Positions 37,176-48,074 of a stretch of DNA of 64,000 nucleotides are shown one piece after another. The first letter of the stretch is position 1. Each line of letters opens with the position of its first letter. The position numbers and the translations under genes are program-made. The notes under the pieces were generated by a model. It was not told the DNA's origin, did no database searches, and worked only from the letters and a program-made list of their open reading frames with translations. Origin of the DNA: Viscum album (taxonomy: Eukaryota; Streptophyta; Magnoliopsida; Santalales; Viscaceae); NCBI GenBank assembly GCA_963277665.1, contig OY728165.1, positions 1,758,602,772-1,758,666,771 on the forward strand, in the 5' to 3' direction.

Positions 37176-37295
37176 AAAAAGGACAACCTGCGGGACGGGC
37201 GACAGCCCATCGCTTCGGACAAGGCTGTGGGAATCGAACCCACAACCGAAGTGCGACTGGCATTTATCGCCTACCACTGACCTACAGGAAGTCCC
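37176..37295 (-). ncRNA. tRNA-like (SINE-like) module in A
   Basis: On the minus strand it starts GGGACTTCCTGTAGG and contains box-A-like TAGGTCAGTGG (plus coordinates 37274-37284). The box B GGTTCGATTCC (37230-37240) is perfect, in a good T-arm GTGGG..CCCAC. The module ends CAGGTTGTCC plus a T-run, a potential Pol III terminator. Its ends are partly inverted (GGAC..CCTG with CAGG..GTCC). The acceptor stem does not close as in a real tRNA, so it is not a functional tRNA gene; a tRNA-derived SINE fits better. It is antisense to A. The best-kept copies are here and in B. Confidence 0.75.
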
Positions 37296-37375
37296 TGTTT
37301 AGTAAAAACTAGTTTTATTATATTAAGAAGTATGATATATGAAGTATAAGTCCATTTTAGGAACCATATATGATT

Positions 37376-37380
37376 AATCT
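37376..37380. repeat. Target-site duplication of B, AATCT
   Basis: AATCT precedes the TG of the B 5' LTR and recurs at 47486-47490 directly after the CA of the B 3' LTR. This proves that B inserted into the interior of A. Confidence 0.9.
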
Positions 37381-38737
37381 TGTAACACCCCGAGCTTCCA
37401 CGATACGCTTCTCATTCAATAATGCAATAGCTTGCATTGTACGCAACTTCAAGTTCTAAAACACCGCGACTAATCTAAGTAGCTGTTATGAATAGTAATA
37501 ACCACTTTTTAAAATTATAGAAATTTTATATTTTAAAATGGACTTCATTTTTGGATTCGTAATATCAAAATTATCCTAAGTTGAATTTTTTTGTAACTTT
37601 TTGAGAACTTCCAATTTTTTTTTGAATAGTGAAAAATACTTAAAACAACTTTTTTAATCAAAATAATTTATTGTGATAAATTATACTATTTAGTGGGTTT
37701 AAAGTATAATTAGAAAATATTTTTACCATTTTATCCAATGGTGGTCATTATAATTAATTTAACATTGAAATTGGACATAAACAATTGCCAATCTTTTGAT
37801 ATGAATTGTTTCTTAAAAACACGCTATTTGTTGTAACAGTGGGAATTAATTATAAAATTAATTAATGCAACTTATATGTTTGGAATTTTGTAAAATAGAC
37901 ATCATTTTTGAATTTGTAATATCAATTATAGCTTAGGGTGAAATTTTGGCTTTGTTCTGAAAAACTTCAATTTTTGATGAATAGTGAAACCACTAAGTGG
38001 TAGTTAAATAACTGATTTTTTGTTTAAATGAAATATTACCACTTCTGTGATTTGATTTTCAAAAATCCGACATACATGGTTGTCATTAAGAAGTAAAATG
38101 TGGTTCAATGAGATTAAAATAATTTTTTTGTGAATAGTAACTTTTATGTTCTTAATCGCGATTAGAGGTAATTAGTGTAGTTTAAGGTACAAATAATGTT
38201 TTAATAATATGAGATGAGCATGAAACTTGTCCTACTCCTATTGGATGAGTCATGGCCGACCAAGAAAACCCATGGGTCAACTTGGGGACCCATAGAGCCA
38301 CTTCAGTTGGAAAATGACATTAATATATATTTATTTAATGATAAAATTAAATTGACACAAACATGATCTATTTTACTAAAACAGTTTTTAAGTGGGGTTA
38401 CACAAGTCCAAATATTGACTATAAATATTCATTAGAAAGATAAAAAGATTTTATACATCATAGTATTTTTTTTATAATTTTTAGACATTAAATAAATTAA
38501 ATTATTTATGACATCATTATGATGCAGTGATGACCTCATTATTTAACGATTTTAATAAAATGAAAAGATAATGTAAAATCTATGGCTTACACTTGTCCAA
38601 AGACTATTGTATGGGTAGATTTAGAACCCTTATCACCTTATCCACTAATTATATAAGTGTGGGACCTTTAGAATCCGAAAAGCATTGTGTAATAATGTAA
38701 CATTTCAATCTTTCCAAAAGAGCCCCTCCTCTCCACT

Positions 38738-38746
38738 TATAAAAGG
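38738..38746 (+). promoter_or_regulatory. TATA box of B 5' LTR
   Basis: TATAAAAGG is followed by CCCCCACCTCTCCCACC, the likely initiator region. The same site is at 45094-45102 in the 3' LTR. Confidence 0.75.
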
Positions 38747-39077
38747 CCCCCACCTCTCCCACCTTATTAACACCTTAAAGCCATTTGGTTCGGCAAATCT
38801 ATTCCAAAATACTCTCCCAACTTCCCCCTATTACTCCTAGAAGCCTCACTTTGGGCAGAACTCTTCTCAAGGAAGCCTTTGGCTCAAATCAAAAAGAGTT
38901 ACCCGATTTTGAGGTAATGTCTTCTCTAATGTTGTTTTGTTTTATTTTTCTTCTCCAACCACCTAAACTATTTTTATTCATTTCTTTTGTAACAACACCA
39001 GTATCCTCAATATACTAGGATGTTGTTATAAGAAGGATTCAATCTACACTTACACACACCTACATCTAATGGTTAAA

Positions 39078-39510
39078 GAACATACAGTTTCTGTGGATGG
39101 CGAATTTCTGCCTCACGAAACGATGATTGTTCAACACTCATATAACACCTTCAAATTTGGCCATTAAGATGTCACTATATTTATATATGATATAAAATAT
39201 GTTTATGTTTTACTTATGCTTCTGTATTTCTCATTTATGGCATACTTTATGATTTCCATTATGGGTAAAACGCGATAATTTCATTTTAGGAAGTGCAGAC
39301 TACCGCCCCCTCAAAGTGATTTGAATCGTTAATGCCATATGTGGGATGTATAAAGGATGGATTAAATGGTATTATACACTATATTATACTGTAATTATAT
39401 TATAAATTTATATCATTATGATTTAATTCCATTAAATACGAAATAGAAATGAAAGTAGCATTCATACGTACGTACGGCTTACCGTCTCCCTGAACGGTGC
39501 ATTTCATTTC
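39078..39510 (+). other. Triple hairpin array in leader intron 1 (B 5' LTR)
   Basis: There are again three hairpins at ~180-190 bp spacing. 39078-39132 pairs GAACA/TGTTC, GTTTC/GAAAC and GTG/CAC. 39273-39328 pairs CGAT/ATCG and TCATTTT/AAAGTGA around a loop with GACTACCG. 39446-39510 pairs GAAATGAAA/TTTCATTTC around CATTCA and a CGTACGTACGGCTTACCGTC loop. In the 3' LTR copy of the third hairpin (45802-45865) the inner stem is the perfect CGTTCATG/CATGAACG. Against A's third hairpin, the middle pair of the outer stem changes from G-C to T-A, a compensatory change. Confidence 0.75.
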
Positions 39511-40471
39511 TTACCTCTAAATGTTACGTGACATTATGAATGAATGTATATACTGTATATATGATATATATGATATCTACATCATGAATATAATTCTGGA
39601 TATAATGGGTATTTCACCACATGAACAACTTTTAATTATAAGAAGTTTATTTTTGACTCAAGTACCAAAGATCGACAAAACGACCGTTATTAACTTAAAT
39701 AATTAAATAATGTTCATAACATGGTAATAAGGGATATAAAAGGAATAATTAAAATGAAAAAGGTTCTTAAGTAAATATAAATTAACTCTAGTTTATTATT
39801 CAGGAGGTTAAAGAACGGTCGAGTCAGGACAAGACGTAAGGTAAGGGAATTTCTTAACCCAATTTTCATTCTTTGGGTTAATCTCCTACTTTAAAATTAT
39901 GTCATGATATTATTATGTCCTATATTGTATTTGTACATTATGTATGTGTACTTATAGTGAATACACATTGTAGATGTACTTTATTTAAAAAAATGATCTT
40001 TTTAAGGACTTCGTCTCAATCCCCTTTCATTGAGGCATATTTGGTTTTATACAAAACTTTCTTTTATACGGTGTATAAACCCATTTGACTTTTACGTTTA
40101 TTCAAAAGGAATATTTTTTATATGAAGAGTTTTACTAAACGACAAAAAGGGAATGTTTTTCATTCCGTACTTATGCGGCGACAATGACTTCTCCGCCGCC
40201 GTGACCATTATTTGAGTTTCGGCTTCCTCTACAAGCCATCATTTTTTTTAATGAAAAATAAATACAAAGTTTTAACTTTCTTTTATTTTATTGAAAATGG
40301 TTTTGAAAGTGTTTTTATTATATAAATGTGTTGTATTTATATCTTGTGATTCAAATTTGGAAATGTTATGTTTCCTTTATGCATGTTTTATGTGATATGA
40401 TTATGTTATGGTTTATGATATGTTTAAACCTATTAATATGAGGAATGCATTGGACATAATAAGTGACGGGT

Positions 40472-40607
40472 GGAGCCCGCTATAGCTCCTCGATGCATCG
40501 GCAGGTCTCATGAGACAACTAGACGTGGAATTGGCCGAGGCCCTTTCTCAATTTGATTTATGGTTTTGGCCGAGGCCTTAATCATTTTAGATGTCTTGGC
40601 CGAGGCC
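40472..40607 (+). repeat. Palindrome cluster and TTGGCCGAGGCC repeats (B)
   Basis: GGAGC (40472-40476) pairs with GCTCC (40485-40489), followed by the palindromes CGATGCATCG (40491-40500) and GTCTCATGAGAC (40505-40516). Three copies of TTGGCCGAGGCC then follow at 40531, 40566 and 40596. The same arrangement is at 46827-46962 in the 3' LTR, where the first repeat has a C-to-T change. Confidence 0.75.
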
Positions 40608-41131
40608 TTGACAAAGTGTTTCAGAATGTCTGGCATTATACATTCCCTCATTATGAAAGTGGTTATTGTTATTTCATGTGATTATTCGACCAGTAGAATA
40701 TCCATGTGAAGAAGTGAATGGCATTATCTCATTTTACTTTTTCCATATTATGTTGATGTTCAAGTTTAAAAGGCTTTTGTTTTAGTTATACATTGACTTA
40801 AATTTTTATGTTTATTTATGAAAGCTTCCGCAATATTGTTATCCTTACTGAGCATCTGAGCTCACCCCTTTCAATGTTTTAATATTTTCCAGGATGTGAA
40901 GAAGTATTTTATGAATGACCTGCAGGGATAGTCAGAAGAGGATATGAGTGTGGACTATGAAGACTTTTTATTAGTTTTTCACTTTATGATGTAATGTAAG
41001 ACTTATGAATGTATCTAGTGTTTCCAAGGCTACTAAACTAATCGGTATTTCGAGACTTGATCTTTTGTGATAATGCCAATGTTACGAAGTAATGCACCGA
41101 CTCTGGGTAGCTGGGGTCGGGGCGTTACAGT

Positions 41132-41143
41132 TGGTATCAGAGG
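41132..41143 (+). promoter_or_regulatory. Primer binding site of B
   Basis: TGGTATCAGAGG two bases after the LTR end is identical to the site in A. It is complementary to the initiator-Met tRNA 3' end apart from the final base. Confidence 0.9.
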
Positions 41144-41623
41144 TAGTTTAGTACTAACCTTGGAAGCTAGATTTAGATAAACTCTAATTACAGCACATAG
41201 CCCAAAGATAGACTTTGAGGATTAGTATAGAAGAACTTCGTAGAATTTTGTTATTGTAGAGATTTTGTGAGTTTTCCGAGCAATACATCCCTATCTGGAT
41301 ACGAGCAAGTAGAGGCGGCTCTGGCACAGATGTACCTAGGGGTAAAACCCGAAAACACCTCTTTGAGCTAGACTCGAACGGGAACTGGTGCACGACAACG
41401 GGCCTTGCTGCACTCTTGGTTACGACACTCCTGGGGGATATGCTTTGGATAATTCTCATTTTCTTTATAAACCACTATGAAGGGTTATGAGTATATACTT
41501 CCTCAAAGAAAACATTTTTATGGATTATATCCATAAATAGTTCAATTTATGTTAAGTATCATACAAGTATGGAATTATGTATTTTGATTTATAAACTAAT
41601 ATAGTTTATGCCATTATTTATAA

Positions 41624-42691
41624 ATGGCGCCTAGTGGAAGGAATGTTAACCGTATCAATGCACGCACTCCGTGTAGGGATTGCCCTCCTGCTCAAGATAA
41701 TTATTGTGGATCTGGAGATACAACTGGTGCTGATCAACTTATTACCATTCTGGGACAACTCACTCAGGTTATGAATAATAACCTTACTCGTATGGAGCAC
41801 CCTGATCCGCAACGTGGAGGATAAATGTTAGACCGCTTCATGAGGCAACAACCACCAACCTTCAATGGGAGTACAAATCCTATAGTAGCTGAGAAATGGA
41901 TAAATTCCTTAGAGAAAATATTCCATGCCTTGGGGAGTAGCGAAAGGGAGAAGGTTTTCATAGAAGTTTACCGCCTCACTGGAGATGCCGATCAGTGGTG
42001 GTCGCTGATTCAAAACACAAAGGAAGATGATGACGTATCGAATATGGAATGGAGGGAGTTCAAAGAGCTTTTCTTAGAAAAATACTTTCCTCGTGACCAT
42101 CGAGCAGATATGGAAAGGCAATTTCTAAGTCTGAGGCAAAAGGAGGATGAGAATGTCGCAAAGTATGAGGCTAACTTTACAAGGTTAGCGAGGCATGCTG
42201 CCGATTATATACGTAACCCAAGGAGTAAGATTGATCGTTTCTTTGATGGGTTAAAACCATTTCTCCGTCGATCTTTAGTATCACAATCCTTCTCATTATA
42301 CGAAGATATTGTCTCGTGTGCTATCAAGACAGAAAAGGAATTCTCTAAGTCTTATGACAACAAAGTAAAGCAAGAGAAGAAGAGAACGGTGGAACAAGAG
42401 ACAGATAAAGGGAAAAAGGGAAAGAAGGATTTTCCATTATGTGATAATTTTGGGAAGAATCACCCTGGTACTTGTCTAAAAGGAATGGGAGTTTGTTATA
42501 AATGTGGATAAAAGGGTCACCAGGCCTGTGATTGCAAGGGAAAGAAAGAGGCTATCAAAGTTGAATGCTATAATTGTATAGAAATGGGTCATTATGCAAA
42601 TGAATTTCCTAAGCGTCAGGGAAACTTACCTCAGAAAAGGCCAAGGGATCAAGGACAATCTTATGCTGTTACTACAGTTGAAGCAGAATAA
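41624..42691 (+). pseudogene. gag: gag of element B (Ty3/gypsy), two in-frame stops
   Basis: A 355-codon frame runs from ATG 41624 to TAA 42689-42691, broken only by TAA at 41822 and 42509. After a short N-terminus, residues about 70-190 form the Retrotrans_gag capsid domain: FNGSTNPIVAEKWI, TGDADQWW, WREFKELFLEKYFP, QFLSLRQ, then ANFTRLARHA. Two zinc knuckles follow: CYKCG*KGHQACDC, with the second stop inside it, and CYNCIEMGHYANEF, whose last Cys is Phe. Both stops are one C-to-T step from CAA (Gln), which fits decay by deamination of methylated cytosine. There is no protease fused or downstream. Gag would build the particle, with pol supplied by another element. Confidence 0.85.
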
Positions 42692-43038
42692 CTAATGTAT
42701 TGGTTCTTTTGGACTCATGGATTATATTTGGGTTATTAGAATAATGTGATATATATATATAAGGGTTTTACTGCTGTATTTGTTGATTTCAGTAAGGTTT
42801 TAATATGATGAAGGTAATTATATTTTTAGTATGTGACAATAAGAGAAACTTTACATTGTTTGGGGAATCTGATAAATTGATTTTGGAATTAAGAGACCTT
42901 TTAGAGAAAGTCTGGATAGAGGTATTTTGGATAACTACAATGGTTGGAGTGGATTAAGTTGATCTTTGGATAGTATTGTTTAAGGTTAAAAAATTTATGA
43001 AGATTATTTTTGGAATATTATGATACTATAGTTTTAGG

Positions 43039-43157
43039 AAAAGGACAACCTGTAGGGTGGGGCATAACCCGTCGCATCGGACAAAGCTGCAGGAATCGAA
43101 CCCACAACCATAGTGCGACAAGCCTTTATTTCCTACCACTAGCCTACAGGAAGTCCC
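43039..43157 (-). ncRNA. tRNA-like (SINE-like) module in B
   Basis: On the minus strand it runs from GGGACTTCCTGTAGG through box-A-like TAGGCTAGTGG (43136-43146) and a perfect box B GGTTCGATTCC (43092-43102) to CAGGTTGTCCTTTT. It aligns over its whole length with the copy in A, and it has the same distance logic and orientation. The T-arm is less perfect here (GTGGG with CCTGC). It cannot fold as a complete tRNA. Confidence 0.75.
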
Positions 43158-43721
43158 TGGTTATTACAAAATAGTTTTACTAATCTAAATGGTATGTGTT
43201 AACATTTGGAACCTTATACAATTAGGATAAATAGAATATTTTTGAGTTCCGTTACCATTTGGAGTAAAAGTTGGGTTTGTGGTAAAAATTTATTAACGAA
43301 TGAAAGTATACATAACAATTATGTATATTCCCTTATGTTCTTAGTAAATCTCCTAAATAAATTCCTCAACATTACAAAAGGTAACTTAAAACAAAAAAGT
43401 TGTCGGTTAACTTTTTCAACTGGGGATTCAATGACCGTTTAACCAATCACGAGTTTGTGATTTTCTTGTGGTTAAAATTTCTCCTAATCCTGTTTCTATA
43501 ACTCTCCATCAGACCTTGATGGTTTTTTTCTCCTCCATATCCATATTTTCATAGAATCCTAGAATGGGCTATATCGGGGGACCTTTGTACTTATCTTGCT
43601 TTCTTTTAATGTTATATATTTATTAACCTTATGTCCGATGTGGGTTTTCCTCAAAGGTATTTTCTCTTTTCAACCTTTTATTTTCAAAGAAAAATTTCAA
43701 ATTCCGAGGATGCAATTTATT

Positions 43722-43735
43722 GAAGGAGGGGAGAA
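43722..43735 (+). promoter_or_regulatory. Polypurine tract of B
   Basis: GAAGGAGGGGAGAA is all purine and abuts the TG of the 3' LTR. This is where plus-strand synthesis is primed. Confidence 0.85.
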
Positions 43736-46700
43736 TGTAACACCCCGAGCTTCCACGATACGCTTCTCATTCAATAATGCAATAAATTTCATTGTACGCA
43801 ACTTCGAGTTCTAAAACACCGTGACTAATCTAAGTTTCCATTATGAATAGTAATAACCACTTTTTAAAATTATAGAAATTTTATATCTCAAAATGGACTT
43901 CATTTTTGAATTCGTAATATCTAAATTATCCTAAGTTGAATTTTTTTGTAACTTTCTGAGAAATTCCAATTTTTTTATGAATAGTGAAAAATACTTTAAA
44001 CAACTTTTTTAATAAAAATAATTTATTGTGATAAATTATACTATTTAGTGGTTTTAAAGTATAATTAGAATATATTTTTACCATTTTATCCAATGGTGGT
44101 CATTAGAATTAATTTAACATTGAAATTGGACATAAACAATTGCCAATCTTTTGATATGAATTGTTTCTTAAAAACACGCTATTTGTTGTAACAGCGAGAA
44201 TTAATTATAAAATTAATTAATGCGACTTATATGTTTAGAATTTTTTAAAATAGACATAATTTTTGAATTCGGAATATCAATTATAGCTTAGGGTAAAATT
44301 TTGGCTTTGTTCTGAAAAACTTCAATTTTTGATGAATAGTGAAACCACTAAGTGGTAGTTAAATAACTGATTTTTCGTTTAAATGAAATATTACCACTTC
44401 TGTGATTTGATTTTAAAAAATCCGACATACATGGTTGTCATTAATAAGTAAAATGTGGTTCAATGAGATTAAAATAATTTTTTGGTGAATAGTAACTTTT
44501 AAGTTCTTAATTGCGATTAGAGGTAATTAGTGTAGTTTAAGGTACAAATAATGTTTTAATAATATGATATGAGAATGACACTTGTCCTACTCCTATTGGA
44601 TGAGTCATGGACGACCAAGACAAAACATGGGTCAACTTGGGGACCCCATGGAGCCACTTTAGTTGGAAAATGACATTAATATATATTTATTTAATGTTAA
44701 AATTAAATTTACACAAACATGAGTTATTTTACTAAAATAGTTTTTAAGTGGGGTTACACAAGTCCAAATTTTGACTATAAATATTCATTAGAAATATAAA
44801 AAGCTTTCTTACATCCTAGTATTTTTTTTATAATTTTTTGACATTAAATAAATTAAATTATTTATGACATCATTATGATGCAGTGATGACCTCATTATTT
44901 AACGATTTTAATAAAATGAAAAGATAATGTAAAATCCAAGGCTTAAACTTGTCCAAAGACTATTGGATGGGTATCTTTCGAACCATTATCACCTTATCCA
45001 TGAATTATATAATTGTGGGACCTTTAGAATCCGAAAAGCATTGTGTAATAATGTAACATTTCAATATTTCCAAAAGAGCCCCTCCTCTCCACTTATAAAA
45101 GGCCCCCACCTCTCCCACCTTATTCACACCTTCAAGCCATTTGGCTCGGCCAAACGCTTCCCAAATACTCTCCCAACTTCCCCCTCTTACTCCTAGAAGA
45201 CTCACTTTTGGCAGAACTCTTCTCAAGGAAGCCTTTGGCTCAAATCAAAAAGAGTTACCCGATTTTGAGGTGATGTCTTCTCTAATGTGGTTTTGTTTTA
45301 TTTTTCTTCTCCAACCCCCTAAACTATTTTTATTCATTTATTTTGTAACAACACCAGTATCCTCAATATACTAGGATGTTGTTATAATAAGTATTCGAGC
45401 TAAACTTACACAAACCTACATCTAATGGTTAAAGAACATACGGTTTCTGTGGATGGAGAATTTCTGTCTCACGAAACGATGATTGTTCAACACTCATATA
45501 ACACCTTCAAAGGTGGCCATTAAGATGTCACTATATTTATATATGATATAAAATATGTTTATGTTTTACTTATGCTTCTGTATTTCTCATTTATGGCATA
45601 CTTTATGATTTCCATTATGGGTAAAACGCGATAATTTCATTTTAGGAAGTGCGGACTACCGCCCCCTCAAAGTGATTTGAATCGTTAATGCCATATGTGG
45701 GATGTATAAAGGATGTATTAAATGGTATTATACAGTATATTATACTGTAATTATATTATAAATTTATATCATTATGATTTCATTCCATTAAATATGAAAT
45801 AGAAATGAAAGTAGCGTTCATGCGTACGTACGGCTTATCGTCTCCATGAACGGTGCATTTCATTTATTACCTCTAAATGTTACGTGACATTATGATTGAA
45901 TGTATATACTGTATATATTATATATATGATATATACATCATGAATATAATTCTGGATATAATGGGTATTTCACCACATGAACAACTTGTAATTATAAGAA
46001 GTTTATTTTTGACTCAAGTACCAAAGATCGACAAAACGACCGTTATTAACTTAAATAATTAAATAATGTTCATAACATGGTAATAAGGGATATAAAAGGA
46101 ATAATGAACATGAAAAAGGTTCTTAAGTAAATAAAAATTAACTCTAGCTTATTATTCAGGAGGTTAAAGAACGGTCGAGTCAGGACAAGACGCAAGGTAA
46201 GGGAATTTCTTAACCCAATTTTCATTCTTTGGGTTAATCTCCTACTTTCAAATTATGTCATGATATTATTATGTCCTATATTGTATTTGTACATTATGTA
46301 TGTGTACTTATAGTGAATACACATTATAGATGTACTTTATTTAAAAAAATGATCTTTTTAAGGACTTCGTCTCAATCCCCTTTCATTGAGGCATATTTGG
46401 TTTTATACAAAACTTTCTTTTATACGGTATATAAACCCATTTGACTTTTACGTTTATTCAAAAGGAATCTTTTTTATACGAAGCGTTTTACTAAACGACA
46501 AAAAGGGAATGTTTTTCTTTCCGTACTTATGCGGCGACAACGACTTCTCCACCGCCGTGACCATTATTTGAGTTTCGGCTTCCTCTACAAGCCATCATTT
46601 TTTTAATGAAAAATAAATAAAATGTTTTAACTTTCTTTTATTTTATTGAAAATTGTTTTGAAAGCGTTTTTATTATATCAATGTGTTGTATTTATATCTT

Positions 46701-47485
46701 GTGATTGAAATGTAGAAATGTTATGTTTCCTTTATGCATGTTTTATGTGATACGATTATGTTATGGTTTATGATATGTTTAAACCTATTCATATGAGGAA
46801 TGCATTGGACTTAATTAGTGACGGGTGGAGCCCGCTATAGCTCCTCGATGCATCGGCAGGTCTCATGAGACAACTAGACGTGGAATTGGTCGAGGCCCTT
46901 TCCCAATTTGATTTATGGTTTTGGCCGAGGCCTTAATCATTTTAGACGTCTTGGCCGAGGCCTTGACAAAGTGTTTCAGAATGTCTGGAATTATACATTC
47001 CCTCATTATGAAAGTGGTTATTGTTATTTCATGTGATTATTTGACCAGTAGAATATCCATGTGAAGAAGTGAATGGAATTATCTCATTTTACTTTTTCCA
47101 TATTATGTTGATGTTCAAGTTTAAAAGGCTTTTGTTTTAGTTATACATTGACTTAAATTTTTATGTTTATTTATGAAAGCTTCCGCAATATTGTTATCCT
47201 TACTGAGCATCTGAGCTCACCCCTTTCAATGTTTTAATATTTTCCAGTATGTGAAGAAGTATTTTATTAATGAACTGCTGGGATAGTCAGAAGAGGATAT
47301 GAGTGTGGACTATGAAGACTTTGTTATTAGTTTTTCACTTTATGATGTAATGTAAGACTTATGAATGTATCTAGTGTTTCCAAGGCTACTAAACTAATCG
47401 GTATTTCAAGACTTGATCTTTTGTGATCATGCCAATGTTACGAAGTAATGCACCGACTCTGGGTGGCTGGGGTCGTGGCATTACA
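43736..47485 (+). repeat. 3' LTR of element B
   Basis: It is collinear with 37381-41129 and ends GGCATTACA, followed by the AATCT duplication. Equivalent landmarks: TATA at 45094; exon 1 donor changed to GAG|GTGATG at 45270; hairpins at 45434-45488, 45629-45684 and 45802-45865; exon 2 at 46160-46196; palindromes and minisatellite at 46827-46962. The acceptor is changed to TTCCAG|T at 47247. The 77-codon open frame at 45141-45374 matches the one in the 5' LTR and lies over exon 1 and the start of intron 1. Confidence 0.93.
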
Positions 47486-47490
47486 AATCT

Positions 47491-48074
47491 CACTATAGAT
47501 CGATTTATGTATATAATTTTTTCTAACCTTTTGTTTGAGACAGATGGAATGACCCGTCATTCTATCACATGATCTGATAACACTTCACGAATAACAAATT
47601 CAACATCATTTATTTAAGAGATGAAGTGGAAATTGTTCAAGTCACGAACAATAGTGAGATTGTACCAAAATAAAGTAAGTATTTATTCTAATACAAATTC
47701 TTTAACTTTAGGGAAACGATCTTGAAAACCAAAAATGTTGTCCTAGTGCTCTTATATCTGATTAATCAAATGGTACCTTAGATCATCAAAAATTTATGTC
47801 TTTGTGATTGCTAGCTTTTCCATAGCCATGTTCTCTACCACTCTCAATCAGAACATGATGGTTAGATTTTTCTTCCATATCCATATATTCACCTATGTGG
47901 AAACCCAGTGATTAGTTTATTTGGGTAACCGTTACGTTTCATACTTTTGTTTTTAAAGATTGGTTTTGGTATTCCTTTTTACGATGTGGGTTTATATTAA
48001 AGAAACTTTAGAATAGTAAACCATTTATAACCCGACGAATTTCGAGGGCGAAATTCATTTTAAGGGGGGTAGAA
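47491..48074 (+). other. A interior, right part, with pol-tail trace and PPT
   Basis: The interior of A resumes after B. It has no open coding domain. Just before the 3' LTR it reads CGAATTTCGAGGGCGAAATT then CATTTTAAGGGGGG. This resembles the DNA encoding the NF(E/G)(D/G)E end of plant Tekay/Del pol, leading into the polypurine tract AAGGGGGGTAGAA (48062-48074). This supports an origin of A by internal deletion from an autonomous Ty3/gypsy element. Confidence 0.6.

Larger units (their letters stand above)
36534..37380 (+). other. A interior, left part, non-coding
   Basis: After the gag ORF no protease or RT motif can be read. The stretch about 37040-37175 aligns with B at 42900-43035 (shared TATTTTGGATAA, TTGGA.TGGA and TAGTATTGTTTAAGG), showing that A and B share the same reduced interior. 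A tRNA-like module follows at 37176-37295. The last five bases, AATCT (37376-37380), are the duplicated target of B. Confidence 0.7.
37381..41129 (+). repeat. 5' LTR of element B
   Basis: It begins TGTAACACCCCGAGC and ends GGCGTTACA. The layout parallels A: GAATAGT motifs at 37490, 37624, 37979 and 38132; TATA at 38738; exon 1 donor GAG|GTAATG at 38913; three hairpins (39078-39510); exon 2 at 39804-39840; palindromes and minisatellite (40472-40607); acceptor ATTTTCCAG|G at 40892. A 77-codon open frame at 38785-39018 overlaps exon 1 and the start of intron 1; I see no reason to think it is translated. Confidence 0.93.
38747..41129 (+). other. Predicted spliced leader of B
   Basis: Exon 1 would end at GAG|GTAATG (GT at 38914). 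Exon 2 (39804-39840, 37 nt) is bounded by TTATTCAG|G and CGTAAG|GTAAGG. Exon 3 would start after ATTTTCCAG at 40893. The introns are 890 and 1052 nt, within about 15 nt of those in A despite heavy sequence divergence. In the 3' LTR, exon 2 is at 46160-46196. The prediction rests on consensus sites and their conservation. Confidence 0.58.
42692..43735 (+). other. B interior downstream of gag
   Basis: No pol domain is readable. The part 42900-43035 aligns with A, followed by the tRNA-like module. Between 43470 and 43600 it aligns with A at about 47811-47930 (shared ATCAGA.C.TGATGGTT and CCATATCCATAT). The last ~50 bases before the LTR resemble the extreme C-terminal coding end of Tekay/Del-type pol (compare the AATTC.GAGG.GAAATTCA.TTTAAGGGG pattern in A). 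A 78-codon open frame (43206-43442) and one at 43596-43814 show no known domain. Confidence 0.55.
37381..47485 (+). mobile_element. Element B: TR-GAG-type Ty3/gypsy-derived element
   Basis: The element is 10.1 kb with LTRs of 3749 and 3750 bp and an interior of 2606 bp. The interior holds a primer binding site, a nearly complete gag, an antisense tRNA-like module, a trace of the pol 3' end and a polypurine tract, but no protease, RT, RNase H or integrase. Having gag between long LTRs without pol fits the described TR-GAG class. B is younger than A because it lies inside it, although its LTRs also differ at roughly 4-7 positions per 100 in the stretches compared. The gag is closest in character to Tekay/Del-type chromoviruses; that clade call is inference. 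Confidence 0.92.

Noticed and set aside
37176..37295. Functional tRNA gene on the minus strand
   Set aside because: Box A and box B are good, but the acceptor stem does not pair beyond four bases and the module extends ~45 bp past the T-arm, so it is tRNA-derived rather than a tRNA.
38785..39018. 77-codon open frame repeated in both B LTRs (also 45141-45374)
   Set aside because: It lies over predicted exon 1 and the start of intron 1, has no known domain, and is conserved only because the LTRs are copies. The A and D LTRs have no counterpart.
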